Positions 19,603 to 28,273 are shown, numbered from the stretch's first letter. The stretch: 64,000 nt of DNA from JAURNZ01 sp036337715 (GCA_036337715.1 JAYZDS010000005.1:134922-198921), one strand, 5' to 3'. Notes: a model not told the origin generated them from the sequence alone. Numbers and translations: made by a program.

Positions 19603-19904
19603 TTATCAGACCAATCTTGTAATTTATTTATTAATTCAATTTTCTTAATATCTGAAGGTTCTAAGTGAACTTGTTGATCTTCTGAGTTATCTACATAAAG
19701 CTTATCCAAATTAACTTCAAGCGTTTTCTTTTCATGATTTAGATTTCTTTTTAGATAAGTTAATTTAGAGTATTCATCGTTAACGTAGTTATTTAACAAC
19801 ATTAAGTCCATTGATTTATTAAAAATCAGCAAAGAAAAAACACCAATAATGAATAACATTAGCGGTGATGAAAACTGTTGGTTTGAATGGCTTTGAAAAA
19901 TCAT
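19599..19904 (-). CDS. ftsL: Division protein FtsL
   Basis: The 101-residue product has one membrane helix (about 14-34) after a short cytoplasmic N-terminus, then a periplasmic leucine-repeat coiled coil (about 38-65) and an acidic end. Sequence signatures are weak in this family, so the call rests on size, topology and the position between rsmH and ftsI, with 4-base overlaps on both sides. FtsL acts with FtsB and FtsQ to activate FtsWI. Confidence 0.88.
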   Translation of the reverse strand: MIFQSHSNQQFSSPLMLFIIGVFSLLIFNKSMDLMLLNNYVNDEYSKLTYLKRNLNHEKKTLEVNLDKLYVDNSEDQQVHLEPSDIKKIELINKLQDWSDK

Positions 19905-20848
19905 GATATCTTCTCCACAATACGCATCCAGGCGCTTCGAGCGCGTCGATTTTCCCTTCGTTCACCTGAGGAAACACCTTCACGCCCAATGCGCTTGAGC
20001 TGCGGGCTCTTACGTTGGGTCATAACGCTTGAATTAATATCCACATCCTCATTACCTGCTGTATTCTTTTTTATAAACGCTTTAATGATTTTGTGTTCTA
20101 AAGATTGAAAACTTATAAAAACAATTCGACCTTTTTGTTCCAGTAGCTTAATAATGTTTTGGAGAACTTTTTCAAGGTCAGATAATTCGTTATTGACAGC
20201 AATCCTGATGGCCTGAAATGTTCTTGTTGCAGGATTTTTATTTTTTTGGTAATATTTAAGATTATCTTGTATTAGTTTAACCAACTGACTAGTACAACTA
20301 ATTTTTTGGTTGGTGCGATTCTCGATGATCGCCTTAGCGATTCTAGACGAGTACTTCTCTTCACCGAAGTTTTTAAGCACCTCTATAAGCTCGTCCTCGC
20401 TTATCGCATCCAACCACTCTTCTGCTGTAATTCCTTGTGTGTTATCCATTCTCATGTCCAAAGGGCCATCTTTGTCATGACTAAATCCTCTTTCCCCATT
20501 ATCCAATTGTGGTGAAGATACACCCAAATCAAATAAAATGCCATCCAATGGCATCATTTCGTGCTTGGGCACGATGATATCCATATCAGCATAACTACCG
20601 TGGTGACAAATAAACCTGACGTCATTACCAAATTTTTTATTGGCAAATGCAACCGCCTCAGGATCCTTGTCGAAAGCGAGCAAACGTCCCTTTTCGCTCA
20701 ACCTTTCCAATATTGCACTGCTATGTCCACCACGTCCAAATGTTGCATCAACATATCGGCCGTCAGGTTTTATATTTAATGCAGTTATTGCCTCATCCAG
20801 CATCACTGAAATATGGCTTGACGTATTTTGCGTTTGCTTATTAATCAT
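19901..20848 (-). CDS. rsmH: 16S rRNA m4C1402 methyltransferase
   Basis: RsmH (MraW) N4-methylates C1402 in the ribosomal P site using SAM. Visible are HISVMLDEAI at the start, the SAM-binding DATFGRGGHS, DGILFDLGVSSPQLD, GFSHDKDGPLDMRMD, and the C-terminal SPQLKRIGREG with an arginine-rich end. Length 315 is typical. It overlaps mraZ by 4 bases and ftsL by 4 bases. Confidence 0.96.
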   Translation of the reverse strand: MINKQTQNTSSHISVMLDEAITALNIKPDGRYVDATFGRGGHSSAILERLSEKGRLLAFDKDPEAVAFANKKFGNDVRFICHHGSYADMDIIVPKHEMMPLDGILFDLGVSSPQLDNGERGFSHDKDGPLDMRMDNTQGITAEEWLDAISEDELIEVLKNFGEEKYSSRIAKAIIENRTNQKISCTSQLVKLIQDNLKYYQKNKNPATRTFQAIRIAVNNELSDLEKVLQNIIKLLEQKGRIVFISFQSLEHKIIKAFIKKNTAGNEDVDINSSVMTQRKSPQLKRIGREGVSSGERRENRRARSAWMRIVEKIS

Positions 20849-21306
20849 AAAGCAATGTCATCCAACACGTTGTTCTGGGCATTTTCCGAACCATTTGTTT
20901 TTTGCTCGATCCACTCTTGTCTAACCTTAGACCACAATGTCTCAGACCAAATTTCAAACCGTTTGCCTTGACCAACTAACATTATCTTTTTGACTAATTC
21001 GGCATGCTCTCTGAGCACAGCAGGCAATAATATGCGAGCTTGACTATCTAACTCACATTCAGTTGCATGCCCGAGCAGCAAACGCTGAATTCGTCTAGCA
21101 GCAGGATTAAATGTTGGTAACGCTTCTAGTTGTGACTCTATCACTGCCCATCTGGACATTGGATAGAGTTGCAAGCATGGGTCTTCAGTATCAATCGTAA
21201 GCACCATCGATTGACCCTTAAGCCCCTCACGATACTTGCTAGGAATCGTTATACGGCCTTTAGCATCTAAGTTAACTGCGCTGATTCCTCTAAAAACTTC
21301 CACCAC
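20845..21306 (-). CDS. mraZ: Transcriptional regulator MraZ
   Basis: MraZ is a ring-forming AbrB-like DNA-binding protein that represses the division and cell-wall cluster it heads. The first half carries FRGISAVNLDAKGRITIP and the second half repeats the fold with ATECELDSQARILLP. The start is one of two adjacent GTG codons (21306 or 21303); there is no ATG in range. The start region itself lies inside the GTGG box array, so repressor binding and ribosome access may compete. Length 153 is normal. Confidence 0.95.
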   Translation of the reverse strand: MVEVFRGISAVNLDAKGRITIPSKYREGLKGQSMVLTIDTEDPCLQLYPMSRWAVIESQLEALPTFNPAARRIQRLLLGHATECELDSQARILLPAVLREHAELVKKIMLVGQGKRFEIWSETLWSKVRQEWIEQKTNGSENAQNNVLDDIAL

Positions 21307-21365
21307 TTAATTCCACTTTTCTCCACTTACCAACCACTATAGTTTAACTATTCTCCACTTGTCAA
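21303..21365 (-). promoter_or_regulatory. mraZ promoter with five GTGG MraZ boxes
   Basis: On the minus strand a TTGACA (-35, 21360-21365), an 18-base spacer and TATAGT (-10, 21336-21341) form a near-consensus promoter. GTGG boxes, seen as CCAC on the + strand, begin at 21303, 21313, 21323, 21334 and 21355, a spacing of 10, 10, 11 and 21 bases, so all lie on one face of the helix. Known MraZ operators are direct repeats of this kind. One box lies in the -35/-10 spacer and the rest cover the transcription start and the translation start. Confidence 0.85.
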
Positions 21366-21375
21366 ATAAAATTAG

Positions 21376-21412
21376 TAAAAAAACCATCTATTACTTTAAA
21401 TAGATGGTTTTG
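21376..21412 (-). terminator. Terminator of the adk operon
   Basis: A perfect 12-base stem (21381-21392 with 21399-21410) with a 6-base loop is followed, on the minus strand, by a run of T residues. It lies 18 bases after the adk stop and just before the mraZ promoter, insulating the two transcription units. Confidence 0.88.
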
Positions 21413-21427
21413 ATTTTATTTATGGTT

Positions 21428-22072
21428 TTAAAGAATGGCTTTAAGCAAGTTGCCTTGAATTTGATCCACTGACTGAGAAGCGTCTAACGAAATGTATTTT
21501 AATTTATTTTCAATCATTTGAGACTGATAAAAATTGGTTAATGGACTGGTTTCTTTTTTAAATAATTGAAGACGTTTTATTATAGATTCTGGTTGATCAT
21601 CTGACCTTACAATGAGTGCTTCACCAGAAACATCATCTATACCGGGCTTTTGTGGTGGATTAAATTCTTTGTGATATACCCTACCTGAACCTGGATGATA
21701 TAATCGACCCGATAGACGCTTAACAATGTCATCATCATCAAGCTTAAACTCTATGACATAATCGATATTAATTCCCCTGCTTTGCAAGGTCTGTGCTTGA
21801 CTGATTGTTCTTGGAAAGCCATCTAAAATATAACCGTTTTTGCAGTCGTCTTTAATAATTCTTTGATCAAGAATTTCAACCATAAGATCATCAGGAATCA
21901 AATCACCTCTTGTGACAATGCTTTTTAAGCCTTTTGAAATATCAGATTCATCTCTAATAGCATCCCTTATAACCTGACCGGTTGATATGACTGGTATATT
22001 TACTTTACAACTTAGTAGAGTACCTTGGGTCCCTTTTCCAACACCAGGTGGTCCAATTAGAATAATCTTCAT
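21428..22072 (-). CDS. adk: Adenylate kinase
   Basis: It interconverts ATP, AMP and ADP. The P-loop is GPPGVGKGTQ (7-16), with DGFPRT and the lid segment containing GRLYHPGSGRVYH. The lid has no four-Cys zinc site, as in other gammaproteobacterial enzymes. Length 214 is standard. Its ATG shares a base with the stop of the upstream membrane-protein gene (TGATG), so the two are translationally coupled. A strong terminator follows. Confidence 0.97.
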   Translation of the reverse strand: MKIILIGPPGVGKGTQGTLLSCKVNIPVISTGQVIRDAIRDESDISKGLKSIVTRGDLIPDDLMVEILDQRIIKDDCKNGYILDGFPRTISQAQTLQSRGINIDYVIEFKLDDDDIVKRLSGRLYHPGSGRVYHKEFNPPQKPGIDDVSGEALIVRSDDQPESIIKRLQLFKKETSPLTNFYQSQMIENKLKYISLDASQSVDQIQGNLLKAIL

Positions 22073-22392
22073 CAGATAGATGGCGGTGGAGGAAGAAAAG
22101 AGGCAAGCACAAGCACGACCCCAATGACCAAGAAAGTGACCACCCGAGACAAAGGTGGATTTACGGGATTTTTTCGATGCTCAACATACTGCACGATACC
22201 GCCCATTAACATTGCAATGCCTGATATTAAAAGCAACGTCAGCATAAACTGAACACCAAAATCGACGAAACTTTGAATATTCTCCAAAGATGATTTAGGA
22301 CTGGCTGATTGTTTTCCAGCATTCAAAAAAGCACTATTGTCTTCCGCAAAGCAACTCGAAGTAAACAATAAAATCAGTAAATTGTAAAACAT
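22072..22392 (-). CDS. IcmD/IcmC-like small membrane protein (tentative Dot/Icm component)
   Basis: This 106-residue protein has a cleavable-looking signal peptide (1-16, ending CFA), a polar linker, a membrane helix (about 47-69), a charged turn YVEHRKNPVNPPLS, and a second helix (about 83-101) ending LPPPPSI. The helix / His-Lys-x-Asn-Pro turn / helix layout resembles the IcmD (DotP) and IcmC (DotE) inner-membrane subunits of type IVB secretion systems, as I remember them. This is a pattern match, not a confirmed homology. It is coupled to adk and lies after corB; no other secretion gene is seen in the window. An ordinary small membrane protein is the alternative. Confidence 0.55.
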   Translation of the reverse strand: MFYNLLILLFTSSCFAEDNSAFLNAGKQSASPKSSLENIQSFVDFGVQFMLTLLLISGIAMLMGGIVQYVEHRKNPVNPPLSRVVTFLVIGVVLVLASFLPPPPSI

Positions 22393-22430
22393 GATCTAAA
22401 TAATAATTGTTTTAAGATAGTAGGTCAACA

Positions 22431-23669
22431 TTATAAATTTTCTGGGGGCCATAACTTTATCAATTCAATGCGATTTTTACGCATACGTACAATTTCAACA
22501 CGATAATTTGCAACTTTTAGGCATAAACTACCCTCTGGAATAATTTCAAGGGTTTCTAAAATTAGACCATTAATTGTATTTGGCCCATCTTGCGGCAATG
22601 CCCAACCTAATGAGCGATTTAAATCTCTTATATTCATTGTGCCAAGCAACCAATAACTACCATCCTTATTTGGCTTTAATTGATCTAGCTTTAGTACAGA
22701 TGTATGTGCATACTCACCAACGATCTCTTCTATGATGTCTTCGATTGAAACCATCCCTTGGATTCGACCGAACTCATCGACCACAATCGCAATATTATAA
22801 TCTTGATTTCTAAAGTTAGTTAATTGATGCATTAACGATGTTCCTTCTGGGACATATTTTACATCACCTAAAATAGTCAAAAGCTTTTCTTTTGTTAATT
22901 CCGAGCCCATAGACACTTCAAATAACTTGCTAACAGATAACACACCTAATGGTTTATCGACCACACCATCATATACCAACATGTGAAGTCTGTGCGCATG
23001 TGAAAGACGACTCATCACTTGATCCCATGACTTTGACACATCTACACCCATAATCGCCGTCCTAGGCAACATCACATCACTAACATGAATATCATTAAGG
23101 TCAATCACACCCATAACCATTTCATGATTAACATCTGCCTGGCTGACGGATTTAATCACAGATTTAAGCTCCTCTTTCCCTAACTTCTCAGCCCAATTTG
23201 ACGTTTGCCTTACTCCAAATAACCATAAAATACCTCTAGCTATATAGGCTAGGACAAAGACAACAGGCCCCATCACATACAACATCCATGAAAGTGGTAA
23301 TGCAGCCCACCTACACATAACTTCTGGATTTAAGGCAGCAAATGTTTTAGGCGTAATTTCTACGAAAACCAATACAATTACAGTAAGTAGTACCGTTGCC
23401 ATCATAATTCCAAAAGCATCAAAGTATTGGCTTGCAATCACTGTTGCTAGTGATGAAATAATAAGGTTAGCTGCGGTATTACCCATTAAGATAATGCTTA
23501 ATGTCTTATCTGGCTTCTTTAAAAGAGTCATAATTCTTTTTGCCGTCTTATCTCCTTGTTTTGCCGCGTGAGAGATACTGTAGCGATTAACACCCATTAA
23601 GCCCGTTTCAGAGGCCGAAAAAAAGGCTGATAAACACAAAAGCAAAACTAAAATTACAAAAAGAAACAA
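22431..23669 (-). CDS. corB: CNNM/CBS-domain protein, CorB (YfjD) type
   Basis: An N-terminal CNNM (DUF21) membrane domain with SASETGLMGVNRYSI and three to four helices (to about 150) is followed by a paired CBS domain (about 195-310, with DVMLPRTAI and VDEFGRIQGMVSIEDIIEE) and a C-terminal CorC_HlyC domain. The family is linked to magnesium and cobalt export. The start is TTG with an AAAGGGG ribosome site 8 bases upstream. YfjD lies near ffh in many gammaproteobacteria, and here it is divergent from the PfkB kinase that precedes ffh. Confidence 0.9.
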   Translation of the reverse strand: MFLFVILVLLLCLSAFFSASETGLMGVNRYSISHAAKQGDKTAKRIMTLLKKPDKTLSIILMGNTAANLIISSLATVIASQYFDAFGIMMATVLLTVIVLVFVEITPKTFAALNPEVMCRWAALPLSWMLYVMGPVVFVLAYIARGILWLFGVRQTSNWAEKLGKEELKSVIKSVSQADVNHEMVMGVIDLNDIHVSDVMLPRTAIMGVDVSKSWDQVMSRLSHAHRLHMLVYDGVVDKPLGVLSVSKLFEVSMGSELTKEKLLTILGDVKYVPEGTSLMHQLTNFRNQDYNIAIVVDEFGRIQGMVSIEDIIEEIVGEYAHTSVLKLDQLKPNKDGSYWLLGTMNIRDLNRSLGWALPQDGPNTINGLILETLEIIPEGSLCLKVANYRVEIVRMRKNRIELIKLWPPENL

Positions 23670-23793
23670 CTTAAAAACCCCTTTAGCAAATACATTATAA
23701 ATTATTAGTCATAATTATATACTATATATAGAAATTAAAAATAAAAATTTAATATTAGCGCTTAAAATTACATACTTTATGTCAACTGAGTCC

Positions 23794-23821
23794 TTGATTC
23801 TTTTTGATTCACTGATATAAT
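23794..23821 (+). promoter_or_regulatory. Promoter of the PfkB kinase-ffh unit
   Basis: TTGATT (23794-23799), a 16-base spacer and a perfect TATAAT (23816-23821) lie 20 bases before the kinase ATG. A GGTGAAG precedes the start codon as a modest ribosome site. It probably also drives ffh. Confidence 0.75.
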
Positions 23822-23840
23822 CGGTATTTTAGGTGAAGTT

Positions 23841-24821
23841 ATGAGTCATTTTCGCATCCTTGGTTTTGGACATGCCATCGTCGATTTGCTTGCAAAAGCT
23901 TCCATGAATACCATCCATAAACACAGTATCAAACATGGCGGCATGACTTTAGTCGAACCATGTAATGTAACCAACCTTCTCAAAGACATTGAGATCAATA
24001 TGCAAGCGCCAGGTGGCTCAACTGCAAATACGATACGCTATCTTGCAAACCTTGGACATCAAACTGGCTTCATAGGCGGTATTGGGGATGATGAAAACGG
24101 TGATTTCTTTCATCAATGTCTTAATAAATCAAGAATTCAAACGCCTGAGCGCTGTTTCATCAAAGCCACGAAGAATCATTTTTCGGTTATTTGTATCACT
24201 CCTGAATCAGAACGATCTATGGCAACATTCATCAATGAAGAGTTATCAATACAAAACAGTATGATTCAAGATGAATGGATTTCAGTAAGTGAATATATTT
24301 ACGTTGAAGCCTATTTATGGAATCACAGTACCTCACGAAAAAACATACTGGCGATGTCACAAAAAGCAAAAGACTTAGGAAAAAAAATCATTTTAACTTT
24401 GGCAGACTCACTTTGCATAAAACAAAATCTTGCAGATTTAAAATCATTTTGCTTCGAAAAAGCATCTTTCGTTTTTGCAAATCATGAAGAAATCTGCACC
24501 TTAATGGAAACTACTCAAATCGATGAAGCAAAGTATAGATGTAAACAAATTAGCAATGTCACCTGGATAATCACAGAAGGTAAGCACGGCGCATGTGTTA
24601 TAAGAGGGATGGAATATCTCCACCTACCAGCCGTCAGTGTTCCAAAAGTTATTGATAAAACAGGCGCAGGTGATTTTTTTGCTGGTGGTTTCATTCATGG
24701 ACTACTGAATAATAAAAGTTTACTGGAATGCGGGATAAGTGGTTCAAAGGCTGCTGCCAAAGTCATCCAACAAATTGGTACTCGACTACCCTTCAAAGTT
24801 AACAATTTAATTCAAAGGTAA
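23841..24821 (+). CDS. PfkB-family sugar or nucleoside kinase
   Basis: This 326-residue ribokinase-like enzyme has the first signature PGGSTANTIRYLANLG and the catalytic DKTGAGDFFAGGF with its Asp as base, plus an anion hole in the same motif. PfkB members phosphorylate ribose, fructose, adenosine and others; the Gly-Gly-Ser-Thr-Ala-Asn opening and the Glu-rich lid resemble adenosine-kinase-like members, but the substrate cannot be set from sequence. It lies 6 bases upstream of ffh and is probably co-transcribed with it. Confidence 0.88.
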   Translation: MSHFRILGFGHAIVDLLAKASMNTIHKHSIKHGGMTLVEPCNVTNLLKDIEINMQAPGGSTANTIRYLANLGHQTGFIGGIGDDENGDFFHQCLNKSRIQTPERCFIKATKNHFSVICITPESERSMATFINEELSIQNSMIQDEWISVSEYIYVEAYLWNHSTSRKNILAMSQKAKDLGKKIILTLADSLCIKQNLADLKSFCFEKASFVFANHEEICTLMETTQIDEAKYRCKQISNVTWIITEGKHGACVIRGMEYLHLPAVSVPKVIDKTGAGDFFAGGFIHGLLNNKSLLECGISGSKAAAKVIQQIGTRLPFKVNNLIQR

Positions 24822-24827
24822 TAACTT

Positions 24828-26192
24828 ATGTTTAATCAATTAACACAAAAACTTTCAAGCACATTAAAATCTTTATCTGGTAGAGGTAGGTTATCTGAAA
24901 GCAACATTCAAGAAGCATTAAAAGAAATTCGTCACGCTCTAATAGATGCTGATGTAGCGCTGCCTGTTGTCCAAAAATTCGTCAAATCAGTTAATGAACA
25001 TGCGATTGGACAAGAAGTACTCGGCTCACTAAAGCCTGCAGAAACCCTGACACGTGTCGTTAATGATGAGTTAGTAGAGATTTTAGGAAGCAAACCGATT
25101 GAAAACCCATTACCTTTAAATGTAAAGCCACCTGCAGTGATTTTAGTTGCAGGTTTACAAGGTGCTGGTAAAACAACAACGGTTGCAAAACTTGGTAAAT
25201 GGCTAAAAGAGTTGCGCAAAAAAAATGTCATTACAACTTCTCTAGATATACAAAGACCCGCGGCTATTGAACAGCTTGAAAAACTCAGCGAAAGAGCTAA
25301 TGTTGATTTTTACAAACATCCTAACGAAAAAGATACTTACAATAAAAGATTAAAAGCCGCGTTGGATCATGCAACAAAAAATAATCACGATGCTTTAATT
25401 GTTGATACAGCTGGCCGTCTGCATGTTGACGAAGATCTCATGGCAGAAATAAAAGATATTCATGCCCTCGCTAATCCATGCGAAGTGTTATTAGTTGTCG
25501 ATAGTATGATGGGACAGGACGCAGCACATGTTGCAAAATCTTTTGACGATGCATTACCAATAACTGGCACTATCATTACTAAATTAGATGCTGACGTTCG
25601 CGGCGGTGCAGCATTATCCATAGTAGAAATTACTCAAAAGCCTATTGTCTTCATCTGCGAAGGAGAACATTTAGATAAACTTGATGAATTTGACCCTACC
25701 AGAATTGCCTCTCAAATTTTAGGCATGGGAGACATCGTTTCGCTTGTTAAACAAGTTGAAAAACAGATCGATGAAAAAAGATCAAAAGAAACAATGGCTA
25801 AGATCCGCAAAAATAGATTTGATATAGATGCATTTCAAGGACAGCTAGAAGAAATGATTAAAATGGACAACATGGAAAGTATGATGGGTAAATTACCTGG
25901 TTTCAACACAATGAGTGATGAAATGAAAAACCAACTCAATTCTCAAATTGACATTCCTCTTTTTAAAAGAATGCTTGCTGCAACAAGAGCAATGACCCCC
26001 AAAGAAAGAGCATTCCCTGACCTAATCAAAGGCTCAAGAAAAAGACGAATAGCTATCGGGTCTGGTAATGACATACAAATGGTTAACAAGTTGATGAAAC
26101 GCTTTAAAATGATGCAAAAAATGTCAAAAAAACTTCAACCTGGCTCAAATTCAAATTTGTTGAATCGTTTTAAAAATTCAGATTTTAATTAA
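24828..26192 (+). CDS. ffh: Signal recognition particle GTPase
   Basis: Ffh binds 4.5S RNA and signal sequences and delivers nascent membrane proteins to FtsY. In order: the N-terminal helical domain, the GTPase domain with GLQGAGKTTT, DTAGRLHVDEDL, TKLDADVRGGAAL, and the Met-rich M domain (about 300-435) with the RNA-binding GSRKRRIAIGSG. Length 454 is normal. An AAAGG ribosome site lies 9 bases before the ATG. Confidence 0.97.
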   Translation: MFNQLTQKLSSTLKSLSGRGRLSESNIQEALKEIRHALIDADVALPVVQKFVKSVNEHAIGQEVLGSLKPAETLTRVVNDELVEILGSKPIENPLPLNVKPPAVILVAGLQGAGKTTTVAKLGKWLKELRKKNVITTSLDIQRPAAIEQLEKLSERANVDFYKHPNEKDTYNKRLKAALDHATKNNHDALIVDTAGRLHVDEDLMAEIKDIHALANPCEVLLVVDSMMGQDAAHVAKSFDDALPITGTIITKLDADVRGGAALSIVEITQKPIVFICEGEHLDKLDEFDPTRIASQILGMGDIVSLVKQVEKQIDEKRSKETMAKIRKNRFDIDAFQGQLEEMIKMDNMESMMGKLPGFNTMSDEMKNQLNSQIDIPLFKRMLAATRAMTPKERAFPDLIKGSRKRRIAIGSGNDIQMVNKLMKRFKMMQKMSKKLQPGSNSNLLNRFKNSDFN

Positions 26193-26195
26193 TTC

Positions 26196-26223
26196 TTTAC
26201 AAATTAAATAGTTATGATATAAT
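26196..26223 (+). promoter_or_regulatory. Promoter of the rpsP-rimM-trmD-rplS operon
   Basis: TTTACA (26196-26201), a 16-base spacer and a perfect TATAAT (26218-26223) sit directly after the ffh stop and 27 bases before the rpsP ATG. Confidence 0.8.
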
Positions 26224-26250
26224 AAGGCTTTATTAATTTATAGGATTGTT

Positions 26251-26727
26251 ATGGTTGTTATAAGACTCGTTAGAACAGGATCAAAGAAAAGACCTTTTTA
26301 CCAAATTGTTGCTGCTGATAAGCGTTTTCCACTTAACGGTAGATATATTGAATCACTCGGTTACTTCAACCCTATTGCGCGAGGACAAGAGAAGACTATC
26401 GTTATTGACGTTGATGCAGTAGAAAAGTATGTTGCCAAGGGAGCACAATGTTCTGATAGGTTTATTTCAGTTTTAAAAGCATACAACAAAACTTTAATTG
26501 CTGAAGGCAATGATGATATTAGCAAACGCTTATCCAAGATTACTCGTCCAGATAGTCAGAAAAACTCATCTAAAAAGAACTCTGATAAACCAAAAACCCC
26601 TGTAGCAAAAAAAGTCTCTAAACCTAAGTCTGAAGAGAAGAAAACCTCACCTGCTAAAAAGACATCAGCTGCTAAAAAAACTGCTACAGCTAAAAAAACA
26701 ACTACTAAAACAAAAAAGACTACTTGA
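26251..26727 (+). CDS. rpsP: Ribosomal protein S16 with histone-like C-terminal tail
   Basis: Residues 1-82 are a normal S16 with MVVIRLVRTGSKKRPFYQIV and ESLGYFNP. The usual protein ends soon after this, but here about 75 more residues follow, and the last 55 are almost only Lys, Ala, Thr, Ser and Pro in repeated AKKT units, like histone H1 tails. The reading frame is intact and is followed by the coupled rimM start, so the tail is real and not a frameshift product. It could bind RNA or be a lineage extension with no set structure. Confidence 0.95.
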   Translation: MVVIRLVRTGSKKRPFYQIVAADKRFPLNGRYIESLGYFNPIARGQEKTIVIDVDAVEKYVAKGAQCSDRFISVLKAYNKTLIAEGNDDISKRLSKITRPDSQKNSSKKNSDKPKTPVAKKVSKPKSEEKKTSPAKKTSAAKKTATAKKTTTKTKKTT

Positions 26728-27221
26728 TTACTAAACCAATTGAAATCGGTAAATTTGGAAGAATTCATGCCCTTGATGGAAACATCAGGGTATTTTCTTA
26801 TACACACCCTCAAGATAACATCTTTACTTATCAACCCTGGCATATTCTTAGAAACAAACAATATGAACCTATAACAGCTAATTTAATTAGACCAATTAAA
26901 AATGGTTTTATTGTTTCAATTAAAGACGTCTTAGATCTTGAAACAGCACAGTCATTTGTTGATAAAACAATCTATATTGATCGATCTGAACTACCTGAAC
27001 TGAAAGACGGACACTATTGGCATGATCTGTTAAATAAAAAAGTATTAAATAAATCAAATAAGGAATTAGGAGTCGTATCAGCACTTCACGACAATGGTGC
27101 TCATGATTTAATATTAGTCAAAAAAGATAATGGAAAATTATTTTATATCCCCTATCTAGATCAATATATTATGAGTGTAGATGAGGATGTGATTATTGTG
27201 GACTGGGATTATGAGAATTGA
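26724..27221 (+). CDS. rimM: 16S rRNA processing protein
   Basis: RimM helps 30S maturation through S19. The 165 residues contain the N-terminal barrel (GKFGRIHALDGNIRVFSYT) and the C-terminal PRC-barrel-like domain (HYWHDLLNKKV and IPYLDQYI). The start is TTG, overlapping the rpsP stop as TTGA, and there is no ATG in place, so re-initiation by ribosomes leaving rpsP is likely. Confidence 0.93.
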   Translation: MITKPIEIGKFGRIHALDGNIRVFSYTHPQDNIFTYQPWHILRNKQYEPITANLIRPIKNGFIVSIKDVLDLETAQSFVDKTIYIDRSELPELKDGHYWHDLLNKKVLNKSNKELGVVSALHDNGAHDLILVKKDNGKLFYIPYLDQYIMSVDEDVIIVDWDYEN

Positions 27222-27864
27222 TATTATCTCCATATTTCCAGAAATCTTTGATGCCTTGAACTTTGGCATCATCTCTAGAGCTATCAGCAAGCGTATAATC
27301 TCGATCCATCATTGGAACCCTCGAAAATTTTCAAAAAATGAGCATGGCTTTATTGATGACAAACCATACGGCGGCGGTCCTGGAATGGTTATGTGTTATG
27401 AGCCACTATTAAACACACTTGAAAAAATAAAATCAAATACTCAATTTGAAAAAAGAAAAATAGTCTGTTTATCCCCAAGTGGTGATCCATTTGAACATCA
27501 AACTGCACAAGCAAATAGTCACCTAGATCAATTAATCATCATTTGTGGTAGATACGAAGGCATCGATCAACGTTTTATTGACAATTGTGTGGATGAAACA
27601 TGGTCTCTAGGAAATTTTGTCATTTCCGGTGGCGAATTGGCTGCTTGTTGCATCATTGATGCCATTACAAGATTAATCCCGGGCACATTAGGTAATCCAG
27701 ATTCGTTGACTTCTGAATCCTTCACTAATGACGAATATGATTATCCAGTCTATACAAGACCAGCAATAATAGATGGCCACAAAGTACCTAAAGTATTACT
27801 TGAAGGTAATCATTCAGAAATTGAATTATGGCGCAAGCAAAATAGAAAAACCAAAGAAGATTGA
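27211..27864 (+). CDS. trmD: tRNA m1G37 methyltransferase
   Basis: TrmD methylates G37 next to the anticodon using SAM in a knotted SPOUT fold. MRIDIISIFPEIFDAL opens the protein and YGGGPGMVM, LSPSGDPF, ICGRYEGIDQRFID and LGNFVISGGELA form the SAM knot. I start at ATG 27211, which overlaps rimM by 11 bases; a TTG at 27196 would add five residues not found in the family. The 217-residue length is slightly shorter than the E. coli enzyme. Confidence 0.96.
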   Translation: MRIDIISIFPEIFDALNFGIISRAISKRIISIHHWNPRKFSKNEHGFIDDKPYGGGPGMVMCYEPLLNTLEKIKSNTQFEKRKIVCLSPSGDPFEHQTAQANSHLDQLIIICGRYEGIDQRFIDNCVDETWSLGNFVISGGELAACCIIDAITRLIPGTLGNPDSLTSESFTNDEYDYPVYTRPAIIDGHKVPKVLLEGNHSEIELWRKQNRKTKED

Positions 27865-27911
27865 CAAGTATATAAAATAATGATTAAATATAATTTTTTA
27901 CGAGGCAAACA

Positions 27912-28271
27912 ATGAAATCTAAAGTATTAGAGCAATTCGAAAATTCTCAATTAAAGGAAAATCGCAAACTAAATTTTGCCCCAGGTGATACAGTTGCTGT
28001 TAAGGTAAAAGTAAAAGAAGGCGATAGAGAGCGTTTACAGACTTTCCAAGGCATTGTTATTGCTATTCGTAATCGAGGATTAAATTCATCTTTCACTGTC
28101 AGAAAAGTTTCTAATGGCGAAGGCGTTGAGAGAGTTTTTCAATTACATAGCAATTTAATCGGTAGCATTGACTGTCTTCGTAAGGGTGACGTTCGCAGAT
28201 CAAAATTATACTTTTTAAGAAAACTTTCTGGACGTAAAGCAAGAATTAAAGAAAAAATTACGGCTAAGTAG
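27912..28271 (+). CDS. rplS: Ribosomal protein L19
   Basis: L19 lies at the interface of the 30S and 50S subunits. The 119 residues include APGDTVAVKVKVKEGDRER, FQGIVIAIRNRGLNSSFTVRK split across the family core, and the basic end with LRKLSGRKARIKEK. A GAGG ribosome site precedes the ATG. It ends the classic rpsP operon order. Confidence 0.97.
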   Translation: MKSKVLEQFENSQLKENRKLNFAPGDTVAVKVKVKEGDRERLQTFQGIVIAIRNRGLNSSFTVRKVSNGEGVERVFQLHSNLIGSIDCLRKGDVRRSKLYFLRKLSGRKARIKEKITAK

Positions 28272-28273
28272 TT

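Noticed and set aside
26196..26727. Frameshift at the 3' end of rpsP producing the Lys/Ala tail
   Set aside because: The tail is a regular repeated coding pattern and the rimM TTG overlaps its stop, so the frame is the natural one.
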